Of a DNA stretch of 64,000 nucleotides, positions 25,961 through 34,799 are shown piece by piece. Where the stretch lies: assembly GCF_017356265.1 (NCBI RefSeq), contig NZ_JAFNAW010000017.1, positions 1-64,000 of the forward strand, in the 5' to 3' direction. Positions within the stretch are counted from its first letter, which is position 1. The number at the start of each line of letters is the position of its first letter. The stretch comes from Paracoccus fontiphilus. GTDB taxonomy: Bacteria; Pseudomonadota; Alphaproteobacteria; Rhodobacterales; Rhodobacteraceae. Under the pieces are notes generated by a model, which worked only from the letters and a program-made list of their open reading frames with translations, was not told where the DNA came from and did no database searches. A program made the position numbers and the translations under genes.

Positions 25961-26866
25961 CTACTGAACGGCGGCGTCCTCCAGCGCGGCGATCAGGGCC
26001 TGCGTCTCGGGGCGCGGATCGTCGCCGTCCCGCAGGGATATGCCCACCGGGCCGCCCAGCAATTCGTTGCGGATCGGCAGGATGACGAGGGTGCCCGTCT
26101 CGATTTCCGGGCGCACGACCCCTTCCGAGATGAACCAGACCGTGTCGGATCGCATCACGACCTCGCGCCCGAAGGCCAGCGAGACGTTCTCGAAGGCGGG
26201 CTGCGGATCGGTGATGCCGACCGTATGCAGCCAGCTTCGAACCGACCCTGCGATCATTGCCCCCGCCGGCGGCAGCATCAGCGGATGGCGGGCCAGATCG
26301 GCATAGTCCCAGCCTTGCCGCAGCAGGGGATGACCCGCGCGCACCACCGGCACGACGCGTTCCCAGTACAGGCGCCTGAAGCGCAGCCCCTCGGTATTGC
26401 CGGCCGGCGGCATCCGGCCGACGACCAGATCCAGTTGCCCCTCGCGCAGCAGCGACAGCAGCAGCCAGTTCGGTCCCGTCATCACGTCCAGCAGGACATC
26501 CGGGCGGGTGTCCCGGAAGGCAAGCGCCGCACGCGGCACCAGGCCCGTTGCGGCCGTGGGCAGGACGCCCACATGCAGGCGCGGGCGTTCCGGCGGGGGC
26601 GACAGCACCAGCGCCTGCGCGCGCTCCAAGTCGGCCAGGGCGGTGCCCGCATGGGTCTGGTAGACGCGCCCCGCAGGCGTCAGCGCCAGCTTGCGGCCCG
26701 AGCGGTCGAACAGCTGCACCCGCAGGATGTCCTCCAGTTCACGGATGGTCTTGGACGCGGCGGGCTGGCTGACATGCAGCGCCTCGGCCGCAGCGGACAG
26801 GCTGCCGAGGCGGGCAGTTTCCAGAAAGCAGCGCAGGTGGCGCAGGCGCAGATGGGAATGAAGCAT
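25961..26866 (-). CDS. pcaQ: LysR-type activator of the pca genes
   Basis: A 301-residue LysR regulator: winged helix-turn-helix at about 8-65 (S-L-S-A-A-A-E-A-L-H-V-S-Q-P-A-A-S) and a C-terminal effector domain. Divergence from pcaDCHGB and the sequence G-P-N-W-L-L-L-S-L-L-R-E-G-Q-L-D-L-V-V-G-R identify PcaQ, which in Sinorhizobium and Agrobacterium activates pcaDCHGB in response to beta-carboxy-muconolactone-type intermediates. A box matching known PcaQ sites begins 3 bases upstream of its ATG, so it probably controls itself as well. Confidence 0.88.
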   Translation of the reverse strand: MLHSHLRLRHLRCFLETARLGSLSAAAEALHVSQPAASKTIRELEDILRVQLFDRSGRKLALTPAGRVYQTHAGTALADLERAQALVLSPPPERPRLHVGVLPTAATGLVPRAALAFRDTRPDVLLDVMTGPNWLLLSLLREGQLDLVVGRMPPAGNTEGLRFRRLYWERVVPVVRAGHPLLRQGWDYADLARHPLMLPPAGAMIAGSVRSWLHTVGITDPQPAFENVSLAFGREVVMRSDTVWFISEGVVRPEIETGTLVILPIRNELLGGPVGISLRDGDDPRPETQALIAALEDAAVQ

Positions 26867-26868
26867 GG

Positions 26869-26884
26869 ATAACTTCTAGGTTAT
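26869..26884. promoter_or_regulatory. PcaQ binding box
   Basis: ATAACTTCTAGGTTAT, an ATAAC-N6-GTTAT inverted repeat, closely resembles the ATAACC-N4-GGTTAA PcaQ site described in Sinorhizobium. It covers the -35 region expected for pcaD and touches the pcaQ start. A further half site ATAACTT is repeated at 26931-26937. Confidence 0.7.
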
Positions 26885-26898
26885 GATCAGGTTGCGTC

Positions 26899-26906
26899 AT
26901 TATAAT
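26899..26906. promoter_or_regulatory. Shared divergent -10 element for pcaD and pcaQ
   Basis: The palindrome ATTATAAT gives a perfect TATAAT on plus (26901-26906) and on minus (26904-26899). No good -35 precedes it on the pcaD side; the PcaQ box lies there instead, as expected for activator-dependent transcription. Confidence 0.6.
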
Positions 26907-26954
26907 TTTCATCCACTGCCCTGTCATGGCATAACTTGCGCCAAAGGAGACAGA

Positions 26955-27740
26955 ATGCAGACCATTTCCACATCAGACATCACCCTGCACATCCGCGACG
27001 AAGGCCCGAAGGATGGCCGCGTGGTGATGTTCGCCAATTCGCTGGGCACCGACCTGCGTGTCTGGGACGCGCTGCTGCCGCTGCTGCCCGCAGGGCTGCG
27101 CATCGTGCGTTACGACAAGCGCGGGCACGGGTTGTCGGACGCGACGCCCGCACCCTATACGCTGGACCAACTGGTTGCCGATGCCGAGGCGGTCTGCGAC
27201 CGGCTTGGCCTGACGGAGATCACCTTCGTGGGCCTGTCCATCGGCGGGCTGATCGGCCAAGGGCTTGCGGCCAGGCGCCCCGATCTGGTCCGCGCGCTTG
27301 TGCTGATGGATACGGCCGCGAAGATCGGTACGGCGCCCATGTGGCAGAACCGCATCGACGCGATCAACGCGGGCGGCGTGGCGGCCCTGGCGGATCCGAT
27401 CCTGGAACGCTGGTTCACCCCCGCCTTCCGCACCACGAACCCCGAATTCGCCCTGTGGCGCAACATGCTGACCCGCACATCCGTCGCAGGCTATACCGGC
27501 TGCTGCGCGGCCATCGCGGGGGCGGATCTCACTGAGTCCACCCGCGCCCTGCGCCTGCCGGTGCTGGCGATGGCGGGCGACCGGGACGGATCGACCCCGC
27601 CCGACCTGGTCCGCGCGACCGCCGCCCTCTGCGGCGCGGATTTCCACATCATTCCCGATGCGGGCCATATCCCCTGCGTCGAACAGCCCGCAGCCACCGC
27701 CCGCCTGCTGGCCGATTTCCTGGAAAGGACCGCCCCATGA
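26955..27740 (+). CDS. pcaD: 3-oxoadipate enol-lactonase
   Basis: A 261-residue alpha/beta hydrolase that opens beta-ketoadipate enol-lactone to 3-oxoadipate. The nucleophile elbow is G-L-S-I-G with Ser95; the acid is in G-D-R-D near 208-211 and the base in D-A-G-H-I-P near 235-240. R-Y-D-K-R-G-H-G at 52-59 is typical of PcaD. AAAGGAG stands before the ATG. It is the first gene of pcaDCHGB and overlaps pcaC by four bases. Confidence 0.92.
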   Translation: MQTISTSDITLHIRDEGPKDGRVVMFANSLGTDLRVWDALLPLLPAGLRIVRYDKRGHGLSDATPAPYTLDQLVADAEAVCDRLGLTEITFVGLSIGGLIGQGLAARRPDLVRALVLMDTAAKIGTAPMWQNRIDAINAGGVAALADPILERWFTPAFRTTNPEFALWRNMLTRTSVAGYTGCCAAIAGADLTESTRALRLPVLAMAGDRDGSTPPDLVRATAALCGADFHIIPDAGHIPCVEQPAATARLLADFLERTAP

Positions 27741-28120
27741 CCGACCGCCACGCCCAAGGAATGCGGACCCGCCGTGCGGTTCTGGGCGACGCCCATGTGG
27801 ACCGGGCCGAGGCCGCGAAGTCCGACCTGGACCAGCCCTTTCAGGATCTGATCACCGAATCGGCCTGGGGCACCGTCTGGTCGTCCGACGCGATCACCCG
27901 GCGCGAGCGGTCCATGCTGACCTTGGCCCTGCTGGCCGCGACCGGCAACTTCGAGGAAATTCCCATGCACATCCGGGCCACCGCCCGCACCGGCGCATCC
28001 AAGCGCGACGTGATGGAGGCCTTCCAGCACGTCGCCATCTATGCCGGCGTCCCCCGCGCGAACCACGCCATCAAGCTGGCAAAGCAGACCTATGCCGAGA
28101 TGGAGGCGGCATCCGAATGA
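27737..28120 (+). CDS. pcaC: 4-carboxymuconolactone decarboxylase
   Basis: A 127-residue member of the carboxymuconolactone decarboxylase (AhpD-like) family. It converts gamma-carboxymuconolactone to the enol-lactone used by PcaD. The conserved [17 protein letters not shown] segment and E-I-P-M-H-I-R-A-T are present. Start and stop overlap pcaD and pcaH by four bases each. Confidence 0.92.
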   Translation: MTDRHAQGMRTRRAVLGDAHVDRAEAAKSDLDQPFQDLITESAWGTVWSSDAITRRERSMLTLALLAATGNFEEIPMHIRATARTGASKRDVMEAFQHVAIYAGVPRANHAIKLAKQTYAEMEAASE

Positions 28121-28845
28121 CAGATCTTGGCCCGCTGATCCCGCGCGACCGCGAGATGCATCCCGAACCCTACTGGCCCGACTACAAGACCTCGGTCGCG
28201 CGGTCGCCCCACCAGCCGCTTCTGTCGCTGGAATCCGGCCCGTCCGAGGAAACCGGCCCGACCTTCGGCCATTCCCGCTTCGGCGCGCTGGACAACAACC
28301 TGATCCTGAACTGGACCAAGGGCGCGGCCCCCGCCGTGGGTGAGCGCATCCTGATGCACGGCCGCGTCCTGGACGAGAACAACCGCCCCGTCCCGAACAC
28401 GCTTGTGGAAATCTGGCAGGCCAATGCCGGGGGCCGCTATCGTCACAAGAAGGACACCTATCTGGCCCCGCTGGATCCGAACTTCGGCGGCTGCGGGCGG
28501 ACACTGACGGATGAGAACGGGTATTACCAGTTCCTGACCATCCGCCCCGGCGCCTATCCCTGGCCGAACCGGGGCAACGACTGGCGGCCGATGCATATCC
28601 ACGTCTCGGTCTTCGGGCACAGCTTCGGCCAGCGCCTGATCACCCAGATGTATTTCGAGGGCGACCCGCTGATTCCGCTGTGCCCGATCGCCGCGACGAT
28701 CCGCAACCGCTCGCAGCTTGACCGGCTGGTGGCGCCCTTGGACATGGCCCGGTCGCGACGGCTGGACTTCCTGGCCTACAAGTTCGACATCGTGCTGCGC
28801 GGCCGCCGCCAGACCATGTTCGAAAACAAGCTGGAAGGAATGTGA
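28117..28845 (+). CDS. pcaH: Protocatechuate 3,4-dioxygenase, beta subunit
   Basis: A 242-residue intradiol dioxygenase subunit carrying the non-haem Fe(III) site: Tyr108, Tyr147, His160 and His162 coincide with the ligands Tyr408, Tyr447, His460 and His462 of the Pseudomonas enzyme. With PcaG it cleaves protocatechuate to 3-carboxy-cis,cis-muconate. It overlaps pcaC and precedes pcaG by one base. Confidence 0.95.
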   Translation: MTDLGPLIPRDREMHPEPYWPDYKTSVARSPHQPLLSLESGPSEETGPTFGHSRFGALDNNLILNWTKGAAPAVGERILMHGRVLDENNRPVPNTLVEIWQANAGGRYRHKKDTYLAPLDPNFGGCGRTLTDENGYYQFLTIRPGAYPWPNRGNDWRPMHIHVSVFGHSFGQRLITQMYFEGDPLIPLCPIAATIRNRSQLDRLVAPLDMARSRRLDFLAYKFDIVLRGRRQTMFENKLEGM

Positions 28846-28846
28846 G

Positions 28847-29419
28847 ATGGTCCAACCGCTGAGCCATCAACCCGAAACGCCCTCGCAGACCGCGGGACCC
28901 TATGTCCATATCGGCCTGATGCCGACCTATGCCGGAAACCCCGGCTATTACGACGAGGAAATCGGGGTTTCCCCCGTCGCCGAAGGCGCGCAGGGCCAGG
29001 TCATCGAGATCGTGGGTTCCGTCTATGACGGCACCGGCTGGGCCTTGCGCGACGCGCTGATCGAAAGCTGGCAGGCCGACAGCGCGGGCCTGTTCCCCGG
29101 CCAGGACGGCGCCGACCCCGCCGTCAGCGGCCATTGCCGCTTTGCCGCCGATGCGGTGACGGGGGAATTCACGCTGCGCACCGTCAAGCCCGGCCCTGTC
29201 CCGTCGCGCTATGGCCGGGCCTTCGCGCCCCACATCTCGCTATGGATCGTCGCGCGGGGGATCAACATCGGCCTGCAGACCCGCATCTATTTCGAGGACG
29301 AGGACAACGAGGGCGACCCCCTGCTGTCCCGGATCGAGCAGCGTCCCCGCGTGAACACGCTGATCGCGAAGAAGATCGGGGATGGCCGGTATCGTTTCGA
29401 CATCCGCCTGCAGGGCTAG
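28847..29419 (+). CDS. pcaG: Protocatechuate 3,4-dioxygenase, alpha subunit
   Basis: A 190-residue intradiol dioxygenase subunit. It opens with the family's T-P-S-Q-T-A-G-P-Y and shares the beta-sandwich with PcaH but lacks the iron ligands (only H-I at 125-126 remains of the His pair). It forms the alpha-beta protomer with PcaH. The stop is TAG. Confidence 0.93.
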   Translation: MVQPLSHQPETPSQTAGPYVHIGLMPTYAGNPGYYDEEIGVSPVAEGAQGQVIEIVGSVYDGTGWALRDALIESWQADSAGLFPGQDGADPAVSGHCRFAADAVTGEFTLRTVKPGPVPSRYGRAFAPHISLWIVARGINIGLQTRIYFEDEDNEGDPLLSRIEQRPRVNTLIAKKIGDGRYRFDIRLQG

Positions 29420-29512
29420 GGCGAGACGGTGTTCCTGGACATCTGACCACCGGATTTGACAGAAGCGGCGCGGGGGCCACCCTCGCGCCGCTTTCGCATG
29501 GAAGGACAGGAC

Positions 29513-30565
29513 ATGAGCGACGTTTTCGACCACCCCTGGCTGGGCGGCCTGTTCGCCGATCCCGACATGGCGGCATTGTGGTCGCCCGATGCCCAGTTGG
29601 CCGGGATGCGCGCCTTCGAGGCCGCGTTCAGCCGCGCGCTTGGCCGGGCGGGTCTGGCCCAGGCTGCCGAGGCTGCGGCGCGGGCCATTGAAGGGATGGG
29701 CTTCGACATGGCCGACCTGCGCGCAGGCACCGGGCAGGACGGCGTCGTGGTGCCGCGCCTGGTCCGGCAGATGAAGGCCGCGGCAGGCGATGCAGCGGAG
29801 GCGGTCCACAAGGGCGCGACATCGCAGGACGTGATCGACACGGCCACGGCCATGGCGATGCGCGATACGCTGGCGCTGGTGGATGCGCGGCTTGGCACGC
29901 TGGCCGGGGCGCTTGAAGAGTTGACCGCCCGCTTCGGCGCCCGCCCGCTGATGGGCCGCACGCGGATGCAGGCCGCGACCCCCATCAGCGTGGCTGATCG
30001 CATCGCGCCTTGGCTGCTGCCGCTGGCCGATCACCGCGCCCGCATTGCCGAGGCGCGGCCCCGCATCGCGCGGCTGCAACTGGGCGGCGCCTCGGGCGAC
30101 CGCGCGGATCTGGGCGACAAGGCTGCGGCCGTGGCGGCGGACGTGGCCGGGGTGCTTGGCCTGGAGAGCCCGCCCCGCGCCTGGCACCCGATGCGCGACG
30201 GCGTGGCGGAATTCGCGGGGATCCTGTCGCTGATCACGGGAACCCTGGGCAAGATGGGCCAGGACGTGGCGCTGATGGCGCAGCAGGGGATCGGAGAGAT
30301 CGAATTGTCGGGTGGCGGCACCTCGTCGGCCATGGCTCACAAGCAGAACCCGGTCTTGGCGGAACTGCTGGTGACGCTGGCGCGCTTCAACGCGGGACAG
30401 CTTGCCCTGATCCATCAGGCGCTGGTTCACGAACAGGAACGGTCCGGTGCGGCCTGGGCGCTGGAATGGATGGTCCTGCCGCAAATGGCGCAGGCTGCGG
30501 GGCGCGCCCTGACAGTGGCGATCACGCTTGCCGGACAGGTCCGGCGGATCGGCACCCCCGAATAG
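29513..30565 (+). CDS. pcaB: 3-carboxy-cis,cis-muconate cycloisomerase
   Basis: A 350-residue member of the fumarase/aspartase superfamily. Visible are H-K-G-A-T-S-Q-D at 99-106 and the mobile-loop signature G-G-T-S-S-A-M-A-H-K-Q-N-P at 268-280. At 350 residues it is shorter than many homologues of about 450, as is common for PcaB in Rhodobacterales. It starts 93 bases after pcaG, with GAAGGA before the ATG, and ends with a strong terminator. Confidence 0.92.
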   Translation: MSDVFDHPWLGGLFADPDMAALWSPDAQLAGMRAFEAAFSRALGRAGLAQAAEAAARAIEGMGFDMADLRAGTGQDGVVVPRLVRQMKAAAGDAAEAVHKGATSQDVIDTATAMAMRDTLALVDARLGTLAGALEELTARFGARPLMGRTRMQAATPISVADRIAPWLLPLADHRARIAEARPRIARLQLGGASGDRADLGDKAAAVAADVAGVLGLESPPRAWHPMRDGVAEFAGILSLITGTLGKMGQDVALMAQQGIGEIELSGGGTSSAMAHKQNPVLAELLVTLARFNAGQLALIHQALVHEQERSGAAWALEWMVLPQMAQAAGRALTVAITLAGQVRRIGTPE

Positions 30566-30566
30566 C

Positions 30567-30591
30567 AAAGGGGCGCTTTTCGCGCCCCTTT
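30567..30591. terminator. Bidirectional terminator between pcaB and pcaK
   Basis: A perfect 10-bp stem AAAGGGGCGC / GCGCCCCTTT with a TTTTC loop, placed between convergent genes; A and T runs at the base serve both directions. Confidence 0.88.
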
Positions 30592-30595
30592 CTCG

Positions 30596-31858
30596 TCACA
30601 CCTTCTGGCGGATCACGGTGGACTGCACCAGCGCCAGCGCGCCCAGCAGGCCCACGACGGCGAAGACATAGAAGCCCCAGGGGTGGCCCAGTCCCATCGA
30701 CACCAGCGTGCCGCCGACCAGCGGCCCGGCGATGGCGCCAAGGCGACCGACCCCCGCCGCCACGCCAAGCGCCGTGGCGCGCACCCCCGGCGGATAGTTC
30801 GAGGCCACGAAGGCATAGACCAGCACCTGCGCCGAGAACACGAAGCAGCCGGTCAAAAACACCATCGGATACAGCAGCGCCGGACCCATCCTGACCGACA
30901 GCACGGCCAGCAGGACGCCGCCGCACAGGAACCAGGCCACCGCGGCGACCTTCAGCCCGATGCGGTCCCCCACCCGGCCCGCCACCAGCAGCCCGGCAAT
31001 CGCTCCCGCGTTCAGCAGCAGCAGCAGCCACAGCCCGCCCGTCAGGCTGTAGCCCGCCGTCACCATCAGCTTCGGCAGCCAGGTGTTCAGCGCATAGACC
31101 AGCAGCAGCCCCATGAACGAGGTCACGCAGATCGCGACCGAGTTGCGCAGCAGCGGCCCGCGGAACAGCGAGGCGAGCGACGCCCGTTCCTCGGGGGCCT
31201 GATCGACCTCAGGCAGCACCAGGCCATGGCGCGTGGCGATCGCCTCGGCCTCGGCGCGGCGGCCGCTTGCCAGCAGGAAGGACGGCGATTCGGGCAGATG
31301 GCGATACATGATCGGTGCCAGGATGAAGCCGGGGACGGCGCCGATGATGAACATCGCGTGCCAGCCCAGCGTCGGCAGCACGAGGATGCCCAGCAGCGCC
31401 GTGGACACCGCGCCCACATGATAGCCGGTCATCACCGTGGTGGACGCCTTGCCCGCCCGCCCGCGTGAGAATTCCGTCACCATGGCGATGGCGGTCGGCA
31501 GGCAGCCGCCCAGGCCGAAGCCTGCCAGGAAGCGGAAGATGCCAAGCTGGACATAGTTCTGCGCGAAGGCGCAGGCCAGCGTCAGCGCGGAAAACATCAG
31601 GACGGCGAAGATCATGACCTTGCGCCGGCCCAGCCGGTCGGTCGCGATGCCGATGGACAGCGCGCCCAGCGTCATGCCGACAAGGCTGATCGTGGACACG
31701 AAGGTCGCCTGCGCCGGGGTCATCCATGGCACGTCGCCGCCCGTCAGCGTCGGGATCAGGGCGCCCAGGACGACCAGGTCGAACCCGTCCAGGACAACGG
31801 CGATCCAGCACAGGACCGCGACGGCGCGCGCAGCAGCGTTTCGAGAGGTGGGTGTCAC
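30596..31858 (-). CDS. pcaK: Aromatic acid:H+ symporter (MFS, AAHS family)
   Basis: A 420-residue twelve-helix transporter. It carries the AAHS mark D-G-F-D near residue 25 in the first helix, and the MFS loop G-x-A-T-D-R-L-G-R-R-K between helices 2 and 3. PcaK-type proteins import 4-hydroxybenzoate or protocatechuate. The GTG start at 31858 is preferred to the ATG at 31900 because AAGGAG stands 6 bases upstream. The exact aromatic substrate is inferred from the neighbouring pca operon. Confidence 0.85.
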   Translation of the reverse strand: MTPTSRNAAARAVAVLCWIAVVLDGFDLVVLGALIPTLTGGDVPWMTPAQATFVSTISLVGMTLGALSIGIATDRLGRRKVMIFAVLMFSALTLACAFAQNYVQLGIFRFLAGFGLGGCLPTAIAMVTEFSRGRAGKASTTVMTGYHVGAVSTALLGILVLPTLGWHAMFIIGAVPGFILAPIMYRHLPESPSFLLASGRRAEAEAIATRHGLVLPEVDQAPEERASLASLFRGPLLRNSVAICVTSFMGLLLVYALNTWLPKLMVTAGYSLTGGLWLLLLLNAGAIAGLLVAGRVGDRIGLKVAAVAWFLCGGVLLAVLSVRMGPALLYPMVFLTGCFVFSAQVLVYAFVASNYPPGVRATALGVAAGVGRLGAIAGPLVGGTLVSMGLGHPWGFYVFAVVGLLGALALVQSTVIRQKV

Positions 31859-32005
31859 GTTTGTCTCCTTCCCATCGGGGACGGCGACAGGTTTCCCCAC
31901 CGTGGCTACGATCCGCGAAACGTCCTCATCCCCTGCACCGGAGTTACCATGCCGCAGCCGTGCGGCAAAGCACCACGCTTAGCCGCAACCATGATATCTG
32001 CATGG

Positions 32006-32023
32006 CCTTCCATATACGGAAGG
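32006..32023. promoter_or_regulatory. 18-bp near-perfect palindrome upstream of pcaK
   Basis: CCTTCCATATACGGAAGG has perfect 6-bp arms and only one mismatched pair in the centre. It lies between the end of the cleavage-enzyme gene and pcaK. The TTCC/GGAA arms resemble operators of IclR-type regulators; none is encoded nearby, so the factor is unknown. Confidence 0.5.
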
Positions 32024-32030
32024 TTATGGA

Positions 32031-32873
32031 TCACGCAGCCTGCGGCATCCGCAGCCCCAGGATCTGTCGTGCCTGCTGCCATGTCGCGACCGGGCGGCCG
32101 TGTTTTTCCGCGATCTCGGCCGCGCGGCGAACCAGGGCGGCGTTCGACGGGGCCAGCCGGTCGCGGTCAAGGCGCACGTTGTCCTCCAGCCCCGTGCGGG
32201 CGTGGCCGCCCGCGCCGATGGCCCATTCGTTCAGTACGATCTGGCTTGGCCCGATCCCCGCCGTGCACCAGGGCGCATCCTCGCCGAACAGGCGCTTGAC
32301 GGTGTGTATGTAGTAGTCGAACACCTCGCGATCGGCGGGCATGGCGTTCTTCACGCCCATCACGAACTGGACATAGGGACGTTCCCTGATCTGCCCCGCC
32401 TTCCACATCTGATGCGCCTTGAGGATGTGGGACAGGTCGAAGGCCTCGATCTCGGGCTTGACGTCATGGGCCAGCATCTCGGACGCGAGCCAGTCCACCA
32501 GGTCGGGCGGGTTCTCGTAAACGCGGGTGGGGAAGTTGTTCGATCCCACCGACAAGGATGCCATGTCGGGACGCAAGGGCAGCATCCCGCCCCGCGCCTG
32601 CCCCGCGCCGGACCGGCCGCCCGTGGACAGTTGCACGATCAGGCCGGGGCAGTGCTTTTCCAGCCCTTCCTTCAGGCGGGCGAAGCGGTCAGGATCGCTG
32701 GTGGGTTTGCCCTCGTCGTCGCGAACATGGCAATGGGCGATGGTAGCACCGGCCTCGAACGCCTCCTGCGTGGATTCGACCTGTTCGGCGATGGTGATCG
32801 GCACCGCGGGGTTGTTGTCCTTGGTCGGCAGCGATCCGGTGATGGCCACGCAGATGATGCAGGGATTGGTCAT
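32031..32873 (-). CDS. Beta-keto acid cleavage enzyme (BKACE, DUF849)
   Basis: A 280-residue TIM-barrel protein of the BKACE/Kce family: N-terminal A-I-T-G-S at 10-14 and the zinc-binding H-C-H-V-R-D at 47-52, with T-G-L-E-D-N near the C terminus. These enzymes react a beta-keto acid with acetyl-CoA to give acetoacetate and a CoA thioester. It is in line with pcaK, about 170 bp upstream of it. The pca cluster here makes 3-oxoadipate, itself a beta-keto acid, and lacks pcaIJF; whether this enzyme uses it is inference. Confidence 0.82.
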   Translation of the reverse strand: MTNPCIICVAITGSLPTKDNNPAVPITIAEQVESTQEAFEAGATIAHCHVRDDEGKPTSDPDRFARLKEGLEKHCPGLIVQLSTGGRSGAGQARGGMLPLRPDMASLSVGSNNFPTRVYENPPDLVDWLASEMLAHDVKPEIEAFDLSHILKAHQMWKAGQIRERPYVQFVMGVKNAMPADREVFDYYIHTVKRLFGEDAPWCTAGIGPSQIVLNEWAIGAGGHARTGLEDNVRLDRDRLAPSNAALVRRAAEIAEKHGRPVATWQQARQILGLRMPQAA

Positions 32874-33050
32874 GGCACGCCTTCCGGGCTGAAGAATCGA
32901 CCGCGATCATCGGCGAAAAGCCGCTTCGCTTCCAGAACGGTTTGGATCTGCAACGATACCCGCAGGATCTGGTGACAGCAGAAGCCGTTTGACGCGCGGC
33001 GATTCCCCGTTCAGGTTCGCCCGCACCCCGTCTGCCCAAGGTCCACCGCC

Positions 33051-33497
33051 ATGCCGAAGCTCGTCTATATCCTTAACGGTCCGAACCTGAACCTGCTGGG
33101 CAAGCGCCAGCCCCACATCTATGGCCACGAGACGCTGGCGGACGTGGAGCGCGACTGCGCGGCGCTGGCGGCCGAACTGGGGGTGACGACACGCTTCCTG
33201 CAGTCCAACACCGAGGGCCAGATCATCGACTGGATCCACCAGGCGCGAGAGGACGGCATCGGCATCGTCATCAACCCCGCTGCCTATACCCATACCTCGG
33301 TCGCCATCCTGGATGCGCTGAATGCCTTCGACGGGCCGGTGATCGAGGTCCACATCTCGAACGTGCACAAGCGCGAAAGCTTCCGGCACCATTCCTATGT
33401 CAGCCTGCGCGCGGACGGCGTGATCGCGGGCTGCGGCACGGAAGGATACCGGCTGGCCCTGCGGCGCATCGTGACGCTGACGGCGGACGAGGGCTAG
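33051..33497 (+). CDS. aroQ: 3-dehydroquinate dehydratase, type II
   Basis: A 148-residue dodecameric-type dehydratase. [11 protein letters not shown] at 9-19, the catalytic Tyr24, N-P-A-A-Y at 75-79 and H101 in E-V-H-I-S-N are all present. It converts 3-dehydroquinate to 3-dehydroshikimate in aromatic amino acid synthesis, or in quinate breakdown to protocatechuate. The neighbourhood of pca genes makes the catabolic reading possible, but the sequence alone does not tell them apart. Confidence 0.92.
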   Translation: MPKLVYILNGPNLNLLGKRQPHIYGHETLADVERDCAALAAELGVTTRFLQSNTEGQIIDWIHQAREDGIGIVINPAAYTHTSVAILDALNAFDGPVIEVHISNVHKRESFRHHSYVSLRADGVIAGCGTEGYRLALRRIVTLTADEG

Positions 33498-33501
33498 GGC
33501 G

Positions 33502-34635
33502 TCACAAGCCCTGCAATCCCAGCGTCAGTTGCTGCCCTTCGCCCTGATCCTCGCTTTCCAGCGACGACAGGGTGACGCCCAGCAGGCGCACGCCCTTTTC
33601 CACCGGGAACAAGGGCTGCAGCAGTCCCACGGCGATCGCCTCCAGATCCTGGGCGCCGTGGACCGGGCCGGTCAGGGTGCGGCTGCGGGTGATCTGCTGG
33701 AAATCGGCATACTTCACCTTCAGCGTCACGGTGCGGCCCGTCAGGTGCCTGCCCTCGCAATGGCGCCAGACCTTTTCGGCCAGCGGCGCGATCTCGCGCC
33801 GGGCCAGGTCGAAATCGTGGATGTCGGCGGAAAACGTGTCCTCGGCGCCGACCGACTTGCGGATGCGGTGGGGTTCCACCGGGCGATGGTCGATGCCGCG
33901 CGCGATGCGGTAATACCAGGACCCCGCCTTGCCGAAATGGTGGCGCAGGAAATCGGGCGAGCGGGCCTTCAGGTCCGCGCCGGTGACGATGCCCAGACGC
34001 TCCATCTTGGCGGCGGTGGCGGGGCCGATGCCGTGGAACTTCTTGACCGGCAGGGCGGCCACGAAGGCCGGGCCGCGCGCGGGGGTGATGACCGCCTGGC
34101 CGTTGGGCTTGTTCAGGTCGCTGGCCAGCTTGGCCAGGAACTTGTTGTAGGAAATCCCGGCGGACGCGTTCAGCCCCGTCACCTGCCGGATGCGGTCGCG
34201 GATCATCAGCGCGATGGTGGTGGCGATGGGGATGTCCTTCTTGTTGCGGGTCACGTCCAGATAGGCCTCGTCCAGCGACAGGGGCTCGATCAGGTCGGTG
34301 TGTTCGGCAAAGACCTCGCGGATCTGCTGCGACACCGCGCGATACACTTCGAACCGGGGCCTGACGAAAATCAGGTCGGGACAGCGGCGCCTGGCCGTGA
34401 CCGAGGGCATGGCCGACCGGACGCCGAAGACCCGCGCCTCGTAGCTGGCGGCGGCGACCACGCCGCGCGCCGCGGACCCGCCGACCGCAACCGGCTTGCC
34501 CCGCAGGTCGGGATTGTCGCGCTGTTCGACCGATGCGTAGAAGGCATCCATGTCCACATGGATGATCTTGCGCAGGCTGGGCGCCACCTCGTCGCGATCC
34601 TCTGGTTCCATCATGCGGGGCTTCCGATCCGCCAT
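33502..34635 (-). CDS. dinB: DNA polymerase IV (Y-family)
   Basis: A 377-residue translesion polymerase. The palm carries D-M-D-A-F-Y-A-S-V-E with D28 and D30, and S-L-D-E-A-Y-L-D with D122 and E123. The helix-hairpin-helix region K-F-H-G-I-G-P-A-T-A is near 198-207, and the little-finger domain follows. The C terminus Q-Q-L-T-L-G-L resembles a beta-clamp binding motif. It ends only 4 bp from convergent aroQ. A LexA-like box lies upstream. Confidence 0.93.
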   Translation of the reverse strand: MADRKPRMMEPEDRDEVAPSLRKIIHVDMDAFYASVEQRDNPDLRGKPVAVGGSAARGVVAAASYEARVFGVRSAMPSVTARRRCPDLIFVRPRFEVYRAVSQQIREVFAEHTDLIEPLSLDEAYLDVTRNKKDIPIATTIALMIRDRIRQVTGLNASAGISYNKFLAKLASDLNKPNGQAVITPARGPAFVAALPVKKFHGIGPATAAKMERLGIVTGADLKARSPDFLRHHFGKAGSWYYRIARGIDHRPVEPHRIRKSVGAEDTFSADIHDFDLARREIAPLAEKVWRHCEGRHLTGRTVTLKVKYADFQQITRSRTLTGPVHGAQDLEAIAVGLLQPLFPVEKGVRLLGVTLSSLESEDQGEGQQLTLGLQGL

Positions 34636-34672
34636 TGCCTGGTGCCGCCGATCCTAGCCGAGCCGCCAAAGG

Positions 34673-34687
34673 AAACAAAGACGGAAC
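34673..34687 (-). promoter_or_regulatory. Possible LexA (SOS) box upstream of dinB
   Basis: On the minus strand GTTC-CGTCTTT-GTTT matches the alphaproteobacterial LexA site GTTC-N7-GTTC in 7 of 8 positions. It lies 38-52 bases before the dinB start, and dinB is a classical SOS gene. Confidence 0.5.
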
Positions 34688-34799
34688 AAGCAGGCACAGC
34701 CATGCTGCTTGGGCCGCAGAACAAATGTTTACGCAGGCAGCCTTCCTGCAACCCGCGGCCACGGGCCACGGTTTGGTCCCCACGATCAAGGAGGATGGC

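Noticed and set aside
31859..31900. Longer pcaK start at ATG 31900
   Set aside because: GTG 31858 has AAGGAG at ideal spacing; the 14 extra residues have no ribosome site and include that Shine-Dalgarno sequence.
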